A stretch of 64,000 nt of DNA from Flavobacterium panacagri. Lineage in GTDB: Bacteria; Bacteroidota; Bacteroidia; Flavobacteriales; Flavobacteriaceae. Where the stretch lies: positions 5,704,001 through 5,768,000 of the forward strand of contig NZ_CP119766.1 of NCBI RefSeq assembly GCF_030378165.1, in the 5' to 3' direction. Below, piece after piece: positions 44,382 through 53,762 of this stretch (positions are counted from its first letter, which is position 1; every line of letters begins with the position of its first letter). Made by a program: the position numbers and the translations under genes. The notes under the pieces are model-generated. The model was not told where the DNA came from. It saw only the letters and a program-made list of their open reading frames with translations, and did no database searches.

Positions 44382-44765
44382 TCAAATTCTTAATACTCGT
44401 TGAGTAATGTATAAAGGATTTGAATTCCCAAAGGAAGGCGTCGAAAATTTAAAACGATTGGAATCATTTGCAGCAGATTGATCTGATAATGTCAGATACA
44501 ATTCATCTATTAAGCTGTAAGAGGCTGCGAAAAATTTATTCGTAAGTCCATCAACATCATCGTTTCCTAGAAGATCTTCTTCGATATCAATATCAGTAGC
44601 ATCCTCAATAGTCGAAGATCCTCGTTCATGATTCGTGAATTTTACTCGATGTTTCTTTTCAAAATTATGGTGCTGAGATAAGCCAAAAGTATTTGCATTA
44701 AGATATTGGCCTCCGCCGAACAGAAGCATATTCATGAATACTAAAAAGACTATTAACTTTCTCAT
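44382..44765 (-). CDS. Hypothetical exported protein
   Basis: 127 residues from the ATG at 44765, chosen because it starts a clean signal peptide (MRKLIVFLVFMNMLLFGGGQYLNA). A 20-residue hydrophobic extension upstream is possible. The mature part has a basic HHNFEKKHRVKFTNHERG stretch, an acidic DATDIDIEEDLLGNDD stretch and a C-terminal YITQRVLRI. I do not recognise the family. Confidence 0.6.
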   Translation of the reverse strand: MRKLIVFLVFMNMLLFGGGQYLNANTFGLSQHHNFEKKHRVKFTNHERGSSTIEDATDIDIEEDLLGNDDVDGLTNKFFAASYSLIDELYLTLSDQSAANDSNRFKFSTPSFGNSNPLYITQRVLRI

Positions 44766-44921
44766 TTGGGTGCGAAAGTAATAAAAGATTGGAATAAAAA
44801 AAATAAAATAAGAAATCCTTAACATGTTATTGCAAACGAAAACGATTTCAGTTTAAAAGAAATTCAAATTTGATGGTTTTAACAAATCCAAAAAACACAT
44901 AAAACATTAAAAAACAACAAC

Positions 44922-45326
44922 TTAAATCGTGATTTCCATAATAGTAAATTCCTGTCCAGCCTTGTTAAAAACTTCTCCAGTAGCATACATGCCAAATTTT
45001 TCGTAGAATTGTTTTTTTTCTGTTCTAGCATTACACCAAATTTTTTTAATTCCTTTTTCTTGTGCTGTTTTAAAAATATGCTTCAATAGTAAAGATGCTA
45101 TTCCTCTGCCTTGATAAGAATTTAAAGTAGCTAACTTTCTAAACTGCATCACATCTCCTTCTGTAAAACAAGAAACAATTGAAACTAATTGATTCTCATC
45201 AAAAACCCCATAATGCGATCCAAAATCATCTTCTGCAAGCTGAACAAATTCAAATGGCTGATCCGGCCACATTACTTCATGACGTATTTTCCAGGTTTCT
45301 GATGCTTTGATTTTTTTAATTTCCAT
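44922..45326 (-). CDS. GNAT acetyltransferase
   Basis: 134-residue N-acetyltransferase. The acetyl-CoA loop reads YQGRGIASLLLKHIF, preceded by the beta4 strand MQFRKLATL and followed by IKKIWCNARTEKKQFYEKFGM. Substrate unknown. It appears monocistronic. Confidence 0.85.
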   Translation of the reverse strand: MEIKKIKASETWKIRHEVMWPDQPFEFVQLAEDDFGSHYGVFDENQLVSIVSCFTEGDVMQFRKLATLNSYQGRGIASLLLKHIFKTAQEKGIKKIWCNARTEKKQFYEKFGMYATGEVFNKAGQEFTIMEITI

Positions 45327-45500
45327 ACTACTCTAATTTTCAACTGATTCAAAAATAATTATTTACGAGAAACCTAAAAAATATCAAAAGGCTTTACTCT
45401 TGCTTTATTCCAAAAAATCACAAAAAATAAATCAGATAATTCATTCATTACAAATCAATTATGAGTATTTTTATAAAACTAAAATCAAATCCAATCTGTT

Positions 45501-46064
45501 ATGAAAAAAATATTTTTAGCAGTTTTTTTATGTATTTGTGCAAATGGATTCGCACAATTGATACAAGTTGGACCACAGATTTCTACTAATATTACTTCTA
45601 TAAATACCAGTAATTTTAGTTCAGATCATACTAATACAGGAATTGGTTTTGCTGCATTTGCCAGAGTAAATCTTTTGCTTTTTTATGGTCAGGCCGAATT
45701 TGGTTATGCAAAATCCAATTTCAGCGTTTACCAAAATGGTGTGGGTGAAACCGAATTTAAATTAGGAGGAACTGATGCTTCTCTGATCGCCGGATATAAA
45801 CTTGTTCCATTAGGAAAACTGGGCAATGTAAGGTTATTTGTTGGTTACAACTGGAAAAACTACTCAGACATTAGTAAAAACAATGGTCTGAATTCTATCA
45901 CAATAGAAAAAAACAACCATAGCCTAATTGGCGGCGTTGGAGTTGATGTTTGGAAATTAACTTTTGATGTAAGATACCTTGCAGGATTAACAGATATTGA
46001 TTCTTCTAATGGCGAGATTAAAACAGGCGTTACAAACTTCTCTCTTGGATTTAAATTCCTTTAA
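45501..46064 (+). CDS. Outer-membrane beta-barrel protein
   Basis: 187 residues with a cleavable signal (MKKIFLAVFLCICANGFAQ). About eight alternating strands follow, such as GIGFAAFARVNLLLFYGQAEFGYA, VRLFVGYNWKNYSD, and a terminal VTNFSLGFKFL ending in Phe-Leu, as in OmpW/PorT-like eight-stranded barrels. Function is unknown. Confidence 0.8.
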   Translation: MKKIFLAVFLCICANGFAQLIQVGPQISTNITSINTSNFSSDHTNTGIGFAAFARVNLLLFYGQAEFGYAKSNFSVYQNGVGETEFKLGGTDASLIAGYKLVPLGKLGNVRLFVGYNWKNYSDISKNNGLNSITIEKNNHSLIGGVGVDVWKLTFDVRYLAGLTDIDSSNGEIKTGVTNFSLGFKFL

Positions 46065-46146
46065 ATATATTTTAGAAAAAGCTTTGTCAAAGTAACAGTC
46101 TAATTTATTTGACATACTATTCGCAAAAAATATTTAATCAGTAAAA

Positions 46147-46251
46147 CCCCAGCGGGATGAAATATTTATAGAATTTCAATAAAACAAAATATATGTAGCT
46201 CCGCATGCAAGACATGTATTCTTTTCTATAAATATTTAGCTTCTTAGAAGC
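46147..46251. repeat. Intergenic inverted repeat (CTATAAATATTT family)
   Basis: Boxes GATGAAATATTTATAGAA (left) and TTCTATAAATATTTAGC (right) face each other around about 50 bp, next to small palindromes (CCAGCGGG, GCTTCTTAGAAGC). It is related to the element at 7575-7731 but more diverged. Confidence 0.65.
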
Positions 46252-46253
46252 AT

Positions 46254-46282
46254 AAAAAAAAAGGAATCATTTGATTCCCTTT
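46254..46282. terminator. Terminator for 46287 gene
   Basis: AAGGAATCA and TGATTCCCTT form a short stem. A-runs on the left give a T-run on the minus strand. Confidence 0.7.
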
Positions 46283-46286
46283 TCTT

Positions 46287-46901
46287 TTAAAACTTAGTAT
46301 AATAAGTTTCTTCGTTATCATTTTTTACTTTTTCGATTCCATCTTCGGTTTTAACAGCAACATTGATAACATGAAGGACATTTGCTTTTTCATTAAAACT
46401 GCAGTTCCAGATGGTTCCATCAGAAAGAATAATCTCCGAAAATAATGATACTGTATTATTGGCATCATTGTAAATTAAATCTTCTGTTTTTAAAAGTTTC
46501 TTAGCTTTCGTTTTTTTATCTAATTCGTAAAATAAAATCTTATCTTCTTTAATTTCAATCAGTTCTTCAACTGTAGATTGATTCCCTTGATTTACAGCTG
46601 TACTTGCCCAAACTGGCTGGCTTCCAGACTTTTTCCAAGTACCAACTGCTTGATCCAAGATTTCTTTTCGTAACACTTCACGTAAAGTATCTACTTTTTT
46701 TATTGCTTGCTGTGCAATTTCATTTTCAGGTTTAATTTTAGCCGCTAAAGAGAATAAATCGATAGCTTTAACAAAATCAGCTTTTTTGTAATAGGAAATA
46801 GCTAATTCATACTTGCTTTTTTGAAATGCGGCCTTTTGATCATTTTGTCCAAAAAACTGAAGGCTAATCAAAAAAACAATTAGGGGTAGTGTTTTTTTCA
46901 T
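46287..46901 (-). CDS. Hypothetical exported protein with TPR-like start
   Basis: 204 residues with signal peptide (MKKTLPLIVFLISLQFFGQ), then a helical pair YELAISYYKKADFVKAIDLFSLAAKIKPENEIA resembling one TPR, and a beta-rich C-terminal half (VGTWKKSGSQPVW, IWNCSFNEKANVLHVINV). Function is unknown. It is monocistronic. Confidence 0.7.
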   Translation of the reverse strand: MKKTLPLIVFLISLQFFGQNDQKAAFQKSKYELAISYYKKADFVKAIDLFSLAAKIKPENEIAQQAIKKVDTLREVLRKEILDQAVGTWKKSGSQPVWASTAVNQGNQSTVEELIEIKEDKILFYELDKKTKAKKLLKTEDLIYNDANNTVSLFSEIILSDGTIWNCSFNEKANVLHVINVAVKTEDGIEKVKNDNEETYYTKF

Positions 46902-47004
46902 TTATAGTTGGGGGGATTGATTTATTGCTTGCAAACCTAATTTTTTTGAATAAAGTTTCCTACTTTTTGCGCACTATTTTTAATTATTTAAAATGAATCA
47001 AAAT

Positions 47005-47037
47005 AAAAAAGAACCTAAAATATTAGGTTCTTTTTTA
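47005..47037. terminator. Bidirectional terminator
   Basis: AAAAAAGAACCTAA and TTAGGTTCTTTTTT form a strong stem with T-runs on both strands, 20 bp beyond the stop of the ACT-domain gene. Confidence 0.88.
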
Positions 47038-47055
47038 TTTTAGCAAAATCTGTTA

Positions 47056-47448
47056 TTAATTTGAAAAAGAAATCAAGATTTCGAACGCTTTTTTTGCATC
47101 TTTTTTATTTACAAAAATATGATCATGATAATAAGCCGCAACAACATTACAACTGATTTCATTCTCTGAAAGTGCTTTCGAAAATGCCGCTGTTAACCCA
47201 ACAGCTTCTAAAGACGAATGTACTGTCAGCGTTATCCAAGCCATTACAACTGAATATTCTAGTTGCAATACATCGGCAGTTTCTTTTTTTAGGATTAAAG
47301 TAATTGCTTCTTTTTCTCTAAAAAACATTTCTACAGTATCTGGATCAATGTTTCCTAACTTTTCTACTTGACAAAAAACATAATTTCCTGAATTCAATTC
47401 AGGTTTCATGCTTTTTAATAATTCCTTTAAATCTTTTTCTCCAGACAT
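47056..47448 (-). CDS. ACT-domain protein
   Basis: 130-residue protein of the ACT_3/ACT_7 type: GNYVFCQVE, ITLILKKETAD, WITLTVHSSLEAVGLTAAFSKALSENEISCNVVAAYYHDHIFV. These domains often bind amino acids, but no specific ligand is known here. It lies 5 bp after the M1 peptidase gene on the same strand, so the two are probably one transcript. Confidence 0.85.
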   Translation of the reverse strand: MSGEKDLKELLKSMKPELNSGNYVFCQVEKLGNIDPDTVEMFFREKEAITLILKKETADVLQLEYSVVMAWITLTVHSSLEAVGLTAAFSKALSENEISCNVVAAYYHDHIFVNKKDAKKAFEILISFSN

Positions 47449-47453
47449 TTTAA

Positions 47454-49331
47454 TTACTTCACAATTAGACTGTTGTTTTTAGGAGTTGCATCCATAAAAA
47501 TACCACCGTCAAGTTCTACTTGTTTAATTTTCTTTGTGTTTTTCAACACAATTTTGGCTGTTTTTTGATTCTTTTCCCAAATTACAGGTGTTTGATGCAA
47601 GGTTACTTTTGAATTATCTGCATAAGTAATAGTAACATCAAAAGGAATCGCAAAACCACCAATATTCTCTACTGTAATAACTTTATTATCAGCAGAAACA
47701 CTTTTAACAGCAAGATCTAAATAATGGTTTGTGAAGAACCAATTATTGAAAAACCAATTTAAATTCTTTCCTGTTGAGGTATTAAAAGAATTAAAATAAT
47801 CCCATGGAATTGGATGTTTTCCGTTCCAAGTATCCATGTAATCGTGTAATGCTTTTTTGAACATTTCATCGCCTAACATATCTTTTAAAGCCAGATAAGA
47901 CAACGAAGCTTTTCCGTATGAATTATTCCCGTAACCCGCACCAGAAACCTGTGTTGACATCGAGATAATCGGCTGATCTTCTTCAGTAGAACGGTCGTTG
48001 ATATAGCCTTTTACTCTAAAATTTTTATAGAATTTATCTGCCTCTTCTTTCCCATGCTCATCAATTCCAATTAAATACTCAAAAGTAGTTGCCCAGCCTT
48101 CATCCATAAAAGCATAACGTGTTTCATTAATTCCCATATAAAAAGGAAAATAAGTATGCGCTACTTCATGATCTTGTACCAATTGGGCAAATTTTGCATC
48201 TCCCATCTGCGAATCGTTGCACATCATTGGATATTCCATATCGGCAAAACCTTGAAAAGCTGTCATTTTTGAAAACGGGTACGGAACTCCTGGCCAGTGA
48301 TTAGAAAACCAATCTAAAGCATATTGATTGTTTTTAACGGAATTTACGAAATCTGTTCCCTTAATATCATAAGCGGCCTGAACACTTGCACGTCGATTAT
48401 TTTTTTTATCAACTATAACACTGCTTGCGTCCCACAAATAATGATCGCTCAAACCAAAAGTAACATCGGTAATATTTTTAGCTTCAAACTTCCAAACATT
48501 CCAATCATATTGTTTCGTTACAATACCGCTTTTCATTTCCTGTTCGTTTGCGATATGCAAAATCTCATCTGTTGTGTAAGATTTCTTTAAACGAGCTGCA
48601 AACTCTGGCTGTAAAACCTCATCAGGATTTAATAAATCTCCCGTTGCATAAACAATATAATTCTTAGGTGCTTTTACAGAGAAAACATAATCATTAAAAT
48701 CATTATAAAATTCCTGACGATCTGTATGCGGTAACAGATCCCAGCCATTATAATCATCATAAACCGAAACTCGTGGATAACTATAGGCTACAAAAAAAGT
48801 AGTCTCGTCTATTTGACCTTCTCTACCGCTTTCTTTAGACAATGGATAACTCCATTGAATATTGATGATGGTTTTAGTGTTCGGTAAAATGGCTTTTTTC
48901 AATTTTACCGTTCCCACCGTTCCCCATTTTCTGGCATTTTCTTTATAAACTTCGTCCTCTATTTTTAGTAACGAAATAGTTAATCCATCACTTAAAAAAT
49001 CGTCACTTACACTACTTCCACGAGGCGAAGAAGGTTTGTGAAGATTGTTTACAAATCGGATAGCCAGACTTTTTAAAGTATCTTTACTGTTATTTTCGTA
49101 GATAATAGTTTCTGTTCCACTTACAATTTTCGTTACAGGATCAACAGCAATTTCCATGTTGTATTTCCCATGATTCTGCCAATAATTTTTTCCTGGTTTT
49201 CCGTCTTTAGAACGTGTCCCTTCTTCAAAAGCTTGTTTTATATTTCTTGGCATGTAAAGCTCTTGGGCAAAGTTATTTTGAGTAAAAAAAACAAATGCTA
49301 TTACTGCAAAATGCAATATTCTCTTTTTCAT
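47454..49331 (-). CDS. M1 family metallopeptidase
   Basis: Zinc aminopeptidase-type protein of 625 residues with a signal peptide ending in NNFAQE, so it is exported. The zinc site is His388-Glu389-x-x-His392 in DHEVAHTYF with Glu411 in DEGWAT. The segment ADMEYPMM sits where most members have GMENP. The N-terminal domain is the usual beta sandwich. It probably removes N-terminal residues from peptides in the periplasm or at the surface. Specificity is not clear. Confidence 0.92.
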   Translation of the reverse strand: MKKRILHFAVIAFVFFTQNNFAQELYMPRNIKQAFEEGTRSKDGKPGKNYWQNHGKYNMEIAVDPVTKIVSGTETIIYENNSKDTLKSLAIRFVNNLHKPSSPRGSSVSDDFLSDGLTISLLKIEDEVYKENARKWGTVGTVKLKKAILPNTKTIINIQWSYPLSKESGREGQIDETTFFVAYSYPRVSVYDDYNGWDLLPHTDRQEFYNDFNDYVFSVKAPKNYIVYATGDLLNPDEVLQPEFAARLKKSYTTDEILHIANEQEMKSGIVTKQYDWNVWKFEAKNITDVTFGLSDHYLWDASSVIVDKKNNRRASVQAAYDIKGTDFVNSVKNNQYALDWFSNHWPGVPYPFSKMTAFQGFADMEYPMMCNDSQMGDAKFAQLVQDHEVAHTYFPFYMGINETRYAFMDEGWATTFEYLIGIDEHGKEEADKFYKNFRVKGYINDRSTEEDQPIISMSTQVSGAGYGNNSYGKASLSYLALKDMLGDEMFKKALHDYMDTWNGKHPIPWDYFNSFNTSTGKNLNWFFNNWFFTNHYLDLAVKSVSADNKVITVENIGGFAIPFDVTITYADNSKVTLHQTPVIWEKNQKTAKIVLKNTKKIKQVELDGGIFMDATPKNNSLIVK

Positions 49332-49577
49332 AAGTTATTCTTAGGTCTTTTAAAAAATATTTTTTGATAACAAATTAGTGCATTTCTCTCTCTAAATGTT
49401 ACAACGCAATGCAAATTTAATTATTAATTATTAGAGGTTGATGTTTTGTAGTTTATAGTTAATTGTTTATCGTTTTAAAAAACTTAGAATCTTAGTATCT
49501 CAGTGTCCTAAACAAAGAAAAACCGTCTGCCACTAAAGCGACAAACGGTATCTACAGTTAATATATAACCTTGATGA

Positions 49578-51158
49578 CTACAAAATATAATCGGTATTAA
49601 TAAAATTCGATTCTTTGCTGTTAAGCAATTCCTGCAGAATCTCATTATTGTAATCGATATCTTTTGAAGCTACAAACGTACGAATTGAGAAAGAACGCAA
49701 AGCATCTGGAATACTCAAAGTTCCTACAGCCGAATCTTTACGCCCCGTAAAAGGGAAAGCATCTGGTCCTCTTTGGCAAGAACTGTTCAGGTTTACTCTG
49801 CAAACTAAGTTTACTAAAGCGTCAATAAGCGGCGCAAGTGTTTTAATATCTTTTCCAAACAAACTCACTTGCTGACCATAGTTTGATTCAGCCATATCCT
49901 TTAATGGTTCTTTAATATCTTTAAATGAAAGAACTGGAACTACCGGCCCAAACTGTTCTTCGTGGTAAACACGCATTTCTTTGTTTACAGGATACAAAAC
50001 GGCTGGGAAAATATAATTATCGGTATGTTTCCCTCCTTTTTCATTGATGATTTTTGCACCTTTTCCTGTTGCATCGTCAATTAATCCTTGAATATAACTT
50101 GGTTTTTCAGATTCTGGAAGCGGTGTTAAAGAAACTCCTTTTTCCCAAGGATTTCCGAAAACTAAACTATCTACTTTCTCTGCAAAACGTTTATTGAATT
50201 CTTCTCTAATAGATTCATGAACGTATAGTACTTTTAAAGCTGTACAACGCTGTCCGTTAAAAGACAAACTTCCGGTAATACATTCTTGAATAGCCAAATC
50301 TAAATCGGCATCTGGAAGAATGATCGCTGGATTTTTAGCTTCTAACCCTAAAATCAAACGAAGTCTGTTTTTATTTGGGTGCTGATCCTGTAAAGCAATC
50401 GCCGATTTACTGTTTCCGATTAATGCCAAAACATCAATCTTTCCAGATTTCATAATTGGAGAAGCGACTTCACGTCCTCTACCGTAAACAATATTAATTA
50501 CACCTTTTGGGAAACTGCTTCTAAACGCTTCTAATAATGGTGAAATACATAAAACACCATGTTTAGCTGGTTTAAAAATCACAGTATTTCCCATAATTAA
50601 AGCTGGGATTAATAATGAAAAAGTCTCATTTAAAGGATAATTATAAGGCCCAAGGCACAATACAACACCAAGAGGTCCACGGCGGATCATAGCGTTTACG
50701 CCTTGTACTTTTTCAAAATGTGAACTTCTACCGTTTAATTCTTTATAACTGGCAATAGTATCGTAGATGTATTCTACAGTTCTGTCGAATTCTTTCTGCG
50801 AATCTCCCAATGATTTCCCAATTTCCCACATCAAGTATTTTACCACTTCTTCGCGGGTCTCTTTCATTTGTTTCACAAAATTCTCCATGCTTTTAATACG
50901 ATCGGCAACTTTCATAGTTGGCCATAAGCCCTGCCCCATATCGTAAGCATTCGTTGCAGCTTCAACAACTTCTGCTGCTTCTTTCTCTCCCATAAAAGGA
51001 ATCGACCCTAATAAAGTCGGCGAATATTTTTCTGTTGAAGAAATAGTTGAAAACACAGGTGTGGTTTGCCCTGTCCATTGTTTCAATTCTCCATTTACAA
51101 GATAAGTATCTTGATTGATCAGCGCATTAATCTGATATTCTTCTGGTATAAAACTCAT
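49578..51158 (-). CDS. gapN: NADP-dependent glyceraldehyde-3-phosphate dehydrogenase (aldehyde dehydrogenase family)
   Basis: Non-phosphorylating dehydrogenase oxidising glyceraldehyde-3-phosphate to 3-phosphoglycerate with NADP. It has 526 residues from the ATG at 51158. The longer frame reads into the rhodanese gene and is rejected. The catalytic Cys305 is in [11 protein letters not shown], with the partner Glu in [12 protein letters not shown]-terminal [21 protein letters not shown] is typical of GapN. It follows the rhodanese gene but a terminator lies between them. Confidence 0.87.
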   Translation of the reverse strand: MSFIPEEYQINALINQDTYLVNGELKQWTGQTTPVFSTISSTEKYSPTLLGSIPFMGEKEAAEVVEAATNAYDMGQGLWPTMKVADRIKSMENFVKQMKETREEVVKYLMWEIGKSLGDSQKEFDRTVEYIYDTIASYKELNGRSSHFEKVQGVNAMIRRGPLGVVLCLGPYNYPLNETFSLLIPALIMGNTVIFKPAKHGVLCISPLLEAFRSSFPKGVINIVYGRGREVASPIMKSGKIDVLALIGNSKSAIALQDQHPNKNRLRLILGLEAKNPAIILPDADLDLAIQECITGSLSFNGQRCTALKVLYVHESIREEFNKRFAEKVDSLVFGNPWEKGVSLTPLPESEKPSYIQGLIDDATGKGAKIINEKGGKHTDNYIFPAVLYPVNKEMRVYHEEQFGPVVPVLSFKDIKEPLKDMAESNYGQQVSLFGKDIKTLAPLIDALVNLVCRVNLNSSCQRGPDAFPFTGRKDSAVGTLSIPDALRSFSIRTFVASKDIDYNNEILQELLNSKESNFINTDYIL

Positions 51159-51198
51159 AATTTGGTTATTTAATGGTCTGGTAATTCTATAATCAAAA

Positions 51199-51224
51199 GA
51201 AAAAAGAGGCTTTTTTATGCCTCT
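51199..51224 (-). terminator. Terminator between rhodanese and gapN genes
   Basis: On the minus strand GAGGC and GCCTC flank an A-rich loop, followed by a T-run. It ends about 40 nt before the gapN start, so gapN probably has its own promoter or depends on read-through. Confidence 0.65.
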
Positions 51225-51231
51225 TCTTCTT

Positions 51232-51543
51232 TTATGGTTGTACTGTTTCGCCTTCCCAATCCAGGATCCCGCCAAGCAGATTGTAGGCATTTTGTATACC
51301 CAATTCGTTCATGATCTGACAAGCTTTTGCGCTTCTAGCACCTGAACGGCAGTATACATAATAATTTTTATTTTTGTCTAATTCTTCGATTTCATAGATG
51401 AACCCCTGCCCTTTATTGATATCAATGTTTAAAGCATTCTCAATGTAGCCGTCATTAAATTCGTCTTCAGTTCTTACGTCAAGTATAACTGCATTTTCGT
51501 CAGCTTCTAACTGAGCAACCCAATCTTCTTGTGATAAATTCAT
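51232..51543 (-). CDS. Single-domain rhodanese
   Basis: Sulfurtransferase-type protein of 103 residues, cytoplasmic. The active-site Cys65 lies in [11 protein letters not shown], and the family start [22 protein letters not shown] is complete. It likely carries persulfide sulfur. It is divergent from a Crp/Fnr regulator across a 407-bp spacer and belongs with the other sulfur genes in 51-62 kb. Confidence 0.88.
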   Translation of the reverse strand: MNLSQEDWVAQLEADENAVILDVRTEDEFNDGYIENALNIDINKGQGFIYEIEELDKNKNYYVYCRSGARSAKACQIMNELGIQNAYNLLGGILDWEGETVQP

Positions 51544-51950
51544 AATAAAATGTGTTTTTGTAAAATTACGACGTTTCTATTTATAAAAAACGTACCAAAT
51601 GCGATTTCGATTATTATTCTCAGAAAACGTTTTAGAGAAAGTATTATAATCAGTGATTTACAAATTTAGTTACTATTTTTAAAAATTCAGTCTACAAAAT
51701 CGGTAGAAAATAGGATTTTTTCATTTTCATAAAATTCATCTTAAATCCAGTTTCTTGACAATTAATACCAACTCAAACTATTATCTTTGTAACAAATTAT
51801 AATTTTTAATCTCTTTTTGATAAAATCAAAAAGAGAAAAATATTAAAGTTTTTTAATTCCAACCATTAAGAAATGAAGAAAAATTAAGCTTAATGAAACT
51901 TAATCTCTAAATGGTTAAAATATTGTTTTCTATTTTTATAAATATCTCTA
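51544..51950. other. Intergenic spacer, 407 bp
   Basis: Promoter region of the divergent rhodanese and Crp/Fnr genes. TATCTTTG at 51782-51789 matches TAnnTTTG and could be the -7 box of the regulator, leaving a long 5' leader of about 155 nt. I see no frame, repeat or stable hairpin otherwise. Confidence 0.5.
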
Positions 51951-52577
51951 ATGCAAAATTCATTAAAAACCATCTTTCCTAATTTCTCCAACGAACTTAT
52001 TGCTACTATCGAAGAAAATGGAAGTCTTCAGGATTTTGAGACCGGAACTATTTTAATGCGTACAGGACAATACATCAAGAATACGGCATTAATTACCAAA
52101 GGTAAAATCAAAATTTATCGTCAGGGCGAAGATGGTGGTGAATTTTTATTGTATTATTTACAGCCAGGCCAAGCTTGCGCAATTTCAATGATCTGCACGG
52201 CAAAAAGCGAAAAAAGCCAAATTATGGCCAAAGTGGTTGAAGATGTTTCGGTAATGATGATTCCGTTGCAATCTATGGACAAATGGATGATGGAACATAG
52301 AAGCTGGTACGAATTTGTTATTGAAACTTACAGAAGTCGTTTTGAAGAAGTCTTGGAAGTAGTTGATAACATTGCTTTCCGTTCTATGGACGAAAGATTA
52401 GAGTTTTATTTAAAAAGACATTCTGATGCCTGCGGCTGTTCTGAAGTAAATCTTTCGCACCAAGAAATTGCAACCGAATTAAATACTTCCCGCGAAGTAG
52501 TTTCTAGATTACTCAAAAAAATGGAACAACGCGGTCTGGTCAAACTCAACCGAAACCAAATTGAGTTATTGAAATAG
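51951..52577 (+). CDS. Crp/Fnr-family transcriptional regulator
   Basis: 208 residues: a cyclic-nucleotide-fold sensor domain (about 10-120), a long dimer helix, and a C-terminal winged helix LSHQEIATELNTSREVVSRLLKKMEQRGLV. Four Cys stand out: Cys76 and Cys82 in GQACAISMICTA, and Cys161 and Cys163 in DACGCSE. No cAMP-binding consensus is evident. A shared Crp-type site upstream of the TauE/SafE and persulfide dioxygenase genes suggests it activates sulfur handling, perhaps sensing sulfide or persulfide through these Cys. That last step is inference. Confidence 0.9.
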   Translation: MQNSLKTIFPNFSNELIATIEENGSLQDFETGTILMRTGQYIKNTALITKGKIKIYRQGEDGGEFLLYYLQPGQACAISMICTAKSEKSQIMAKVVEDVSVMMIPLQSMDKWMMEHRSWYEFVIETYRSRFEEVLEVVDNIAFRSMDERLEFYLKRHSDACGCSEVNLSHQEIATELNTSREVVSRLLKKMEQRGLVKLNRNQIELLK

Positions 52578-52596
52578 TTTTTTCTGTTGTCAGGCT

Positions 52597-52634
52597 GAGC
52601 GAAGTCGAAGCCCGGAAGCATTTCGACTTTGCTC
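52597..52634. repeat. Intergenic inverted repeat (GAGCGAAGTCGAA)
   Basis: Arms GAGCGAAGTCGAA and TTCGACTTTGCTC, 12 of 13 complementary, around CCCGGAAGCA. It lies 19 bp after the Crp/Fnr stop and has no T-run, so it is a dispersed repeat more than a terminator. An adjacent TGAAAATTCGTGAATTCGTGG word recurs partly at 55815-55833. Confidence 0.6.
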
Positions 52635-52690
52635 AATGTGATAAAATAATTCATGAAAATTCGTGAATTCGTGGCAAAAAAAAACCTTCT

Positions 52691-52704
52691 GTGATAAATG
52701 TTAC
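52691..52704. promoter_or_regulatory. Crp-type operator upstream of TauE/SafE gene
   Basis: GTGAT-AAAT-GTTAC, matching the dyad pattern GTnAC-N4-GTnAC. It starts exactly 36 bp before a CAACTTTG -7 box, about -42 from the expected transcript start, the class II activator position. An identical spacing is found at 59377. Confidence 0.6.
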
Positions 52705-52726
52705 TGTAGGATTCTAATTTCCGAAG

Positions 52727-52734
52727 CAACTTTG
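52727..52734 (+). promoter_or_regulatory. Promoter -7 box, TauE/SafE gene
   Basis: CAACTTTG, one base from TAnnTTTG, 17 bp before the ATG. The weak first base fits an activator-dependent promoter. Confidence 0.5.
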
Positions 52735-52750
52735 CATTAAAATAGATGCA

Positions 52751-53536
52751 ATGGAATATTTAGGCTTTTTTGCTTCAATCATAATCGGAATCACACTTGG
52801 CTTAATAGGCGGAGGCGGATCGATATTGACCATTCCAATTTTAGTTTATTTATTTAAGGTAAATCCTGATCAAGCTACTTCCTATTCCTTATTCATTGTA
52901 GGCCTAACAGCTTTGTCTGGTAGTTACAGCCATTACAAAATGGGGAATCTAAAACTAAAATCTGCTTTATATTTTGCTGTTCCTTCAGTCATTTCCATTC
53001 TGATAATCCGTGAAGTAATTTTTCCTCAAATTGCCAAGACTTTATTTTGCGTAGCATCATATACAGTTTCAAAAGATTTCCTGATTATGGTAATCTTTTC
53101 TGTCTTAATGATTACTGCTGCCATTTCGATGATAAAAAAGAACCAGCCTGAAATAAAAACCACAGAAACCAACTATATGCAATTAAGTATAATCGGATTT
53201 TTAGTTGGAATTGTAACTGGCTTTCTTGGAGCAGGTGGTGGCTTTTTAATTATTCCTGCTTTACTTTTTTTTGCCAATTTACCAATGAAACAAGCCGTTG
53301 GAACGTCTTTATTGATCATTACAATTAACTCATCAATAGGTTTTGCTGGTGATTTATACATTGGAACACCAATAAATTATACTTTTCTATTAAGTGTTTC
53401 GGCAATGGCTTTGATCGGAATGCTGATTGGAAGCCAGCTTTCTAAAAAAATAGACGGCGCTAAGCTGAAACCGCTTTTTGGGTGGTTTGTCCTTGTAATG
53501 GGATTTTACATCATTACAAAAGAAGTTTTGTTTTAG
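52751..53536 (+). CDS. TauE/SafE-family sulfite/sulfur-anion exporter
   Basis: Inner-membrane permease of the TSUP family, 261 residues with about eight membrane segments. The two family repeats are visible: IIIGITLGLIGGGGSILTIPILVYL near the N-terminus and IGFLVGIVTGFLGAGGGFLIIPALLFF after residue 140, both followed by QA.SYS or QAVGTS. It likely exports sulfite, thiosulfate or organosulfonates. Adjacent regulator and operator suggest control by sulfur stress. Confidence 0.88.
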   Translation: MEYLGFFASIIIGITLGLIGGGGSILTIPILVYLFKVNPDQATSYSLFIVGLTALSGSYSHYKMGNLKLKSALYFAVPSVISILIIREVIFPQIAKTLFCVASYTVSKDFLIMVIFSVLMITAAISMIKKNQPEIKTTETNYMQLSIIGFLVGIVTGFLGAGGGFLIIPALLFFANLPMKQAVGTSLLIITINSSIGFAGDLYIGTPINYTFLLSVSAMALIGMLIGSQLSKKIDGAKLKPLFGWFVLVMGFYIITKEVLF

Positions 53537-53613
53537 AATTTAATATTTATCACTGATTGAGCAATCGGTATAGATTTTTAAATATTTTGAATTTAGTTAT
53601 ACTTGTAGAGTAA

Positions 53614-53643
53614 TCTTTGTCAAAGCTCAGCTTTGACAAAGAT
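53614..53643. repeat. Long perfect hairpin (CAAAGCTCAGCTTTG)
   Basis: About 15-bp arms ATCTTTGTCAAAGCT and AGCTTTGACAAAGAT with a single central base. No T-run follows. It lies between converging genes, just before the terminator at 53651. Confidence 0.65.
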
Positions 53644-53650
53644 GAAACTA

Positions 53651-53690
53651 AAAAAATCCGTTTATCCTTTAAGATAAACGGATTTTTTTT
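53651..53690. terminator. Bidirectional terminator
   Basis: AAATCCGTTTATC and GATAAACGGATTT around CTTTAA with A- and T-runs. It separates TauE/SafE from the converging GNAT gene. Confidence 0.9.
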
Positions 53691-53762
53691 CAAGAGATGG
53701 ATTTTATATTATAGACAGTTTTGAACAAAAATTAAAATCAATTCTAACATCTAATCTCTATC

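Noticed and set aside
51159..51290. N-terminal extension of GapN
   Set aside because: It reads through a terminator hairpin and into the rhodanese gene; family similarity begins at the ATG at 51158.
53614..53643. Hairpin as terminator of TauE/SafE
   Set aside because: It has no T-run, and a proper terminator follows at 53651-53690.
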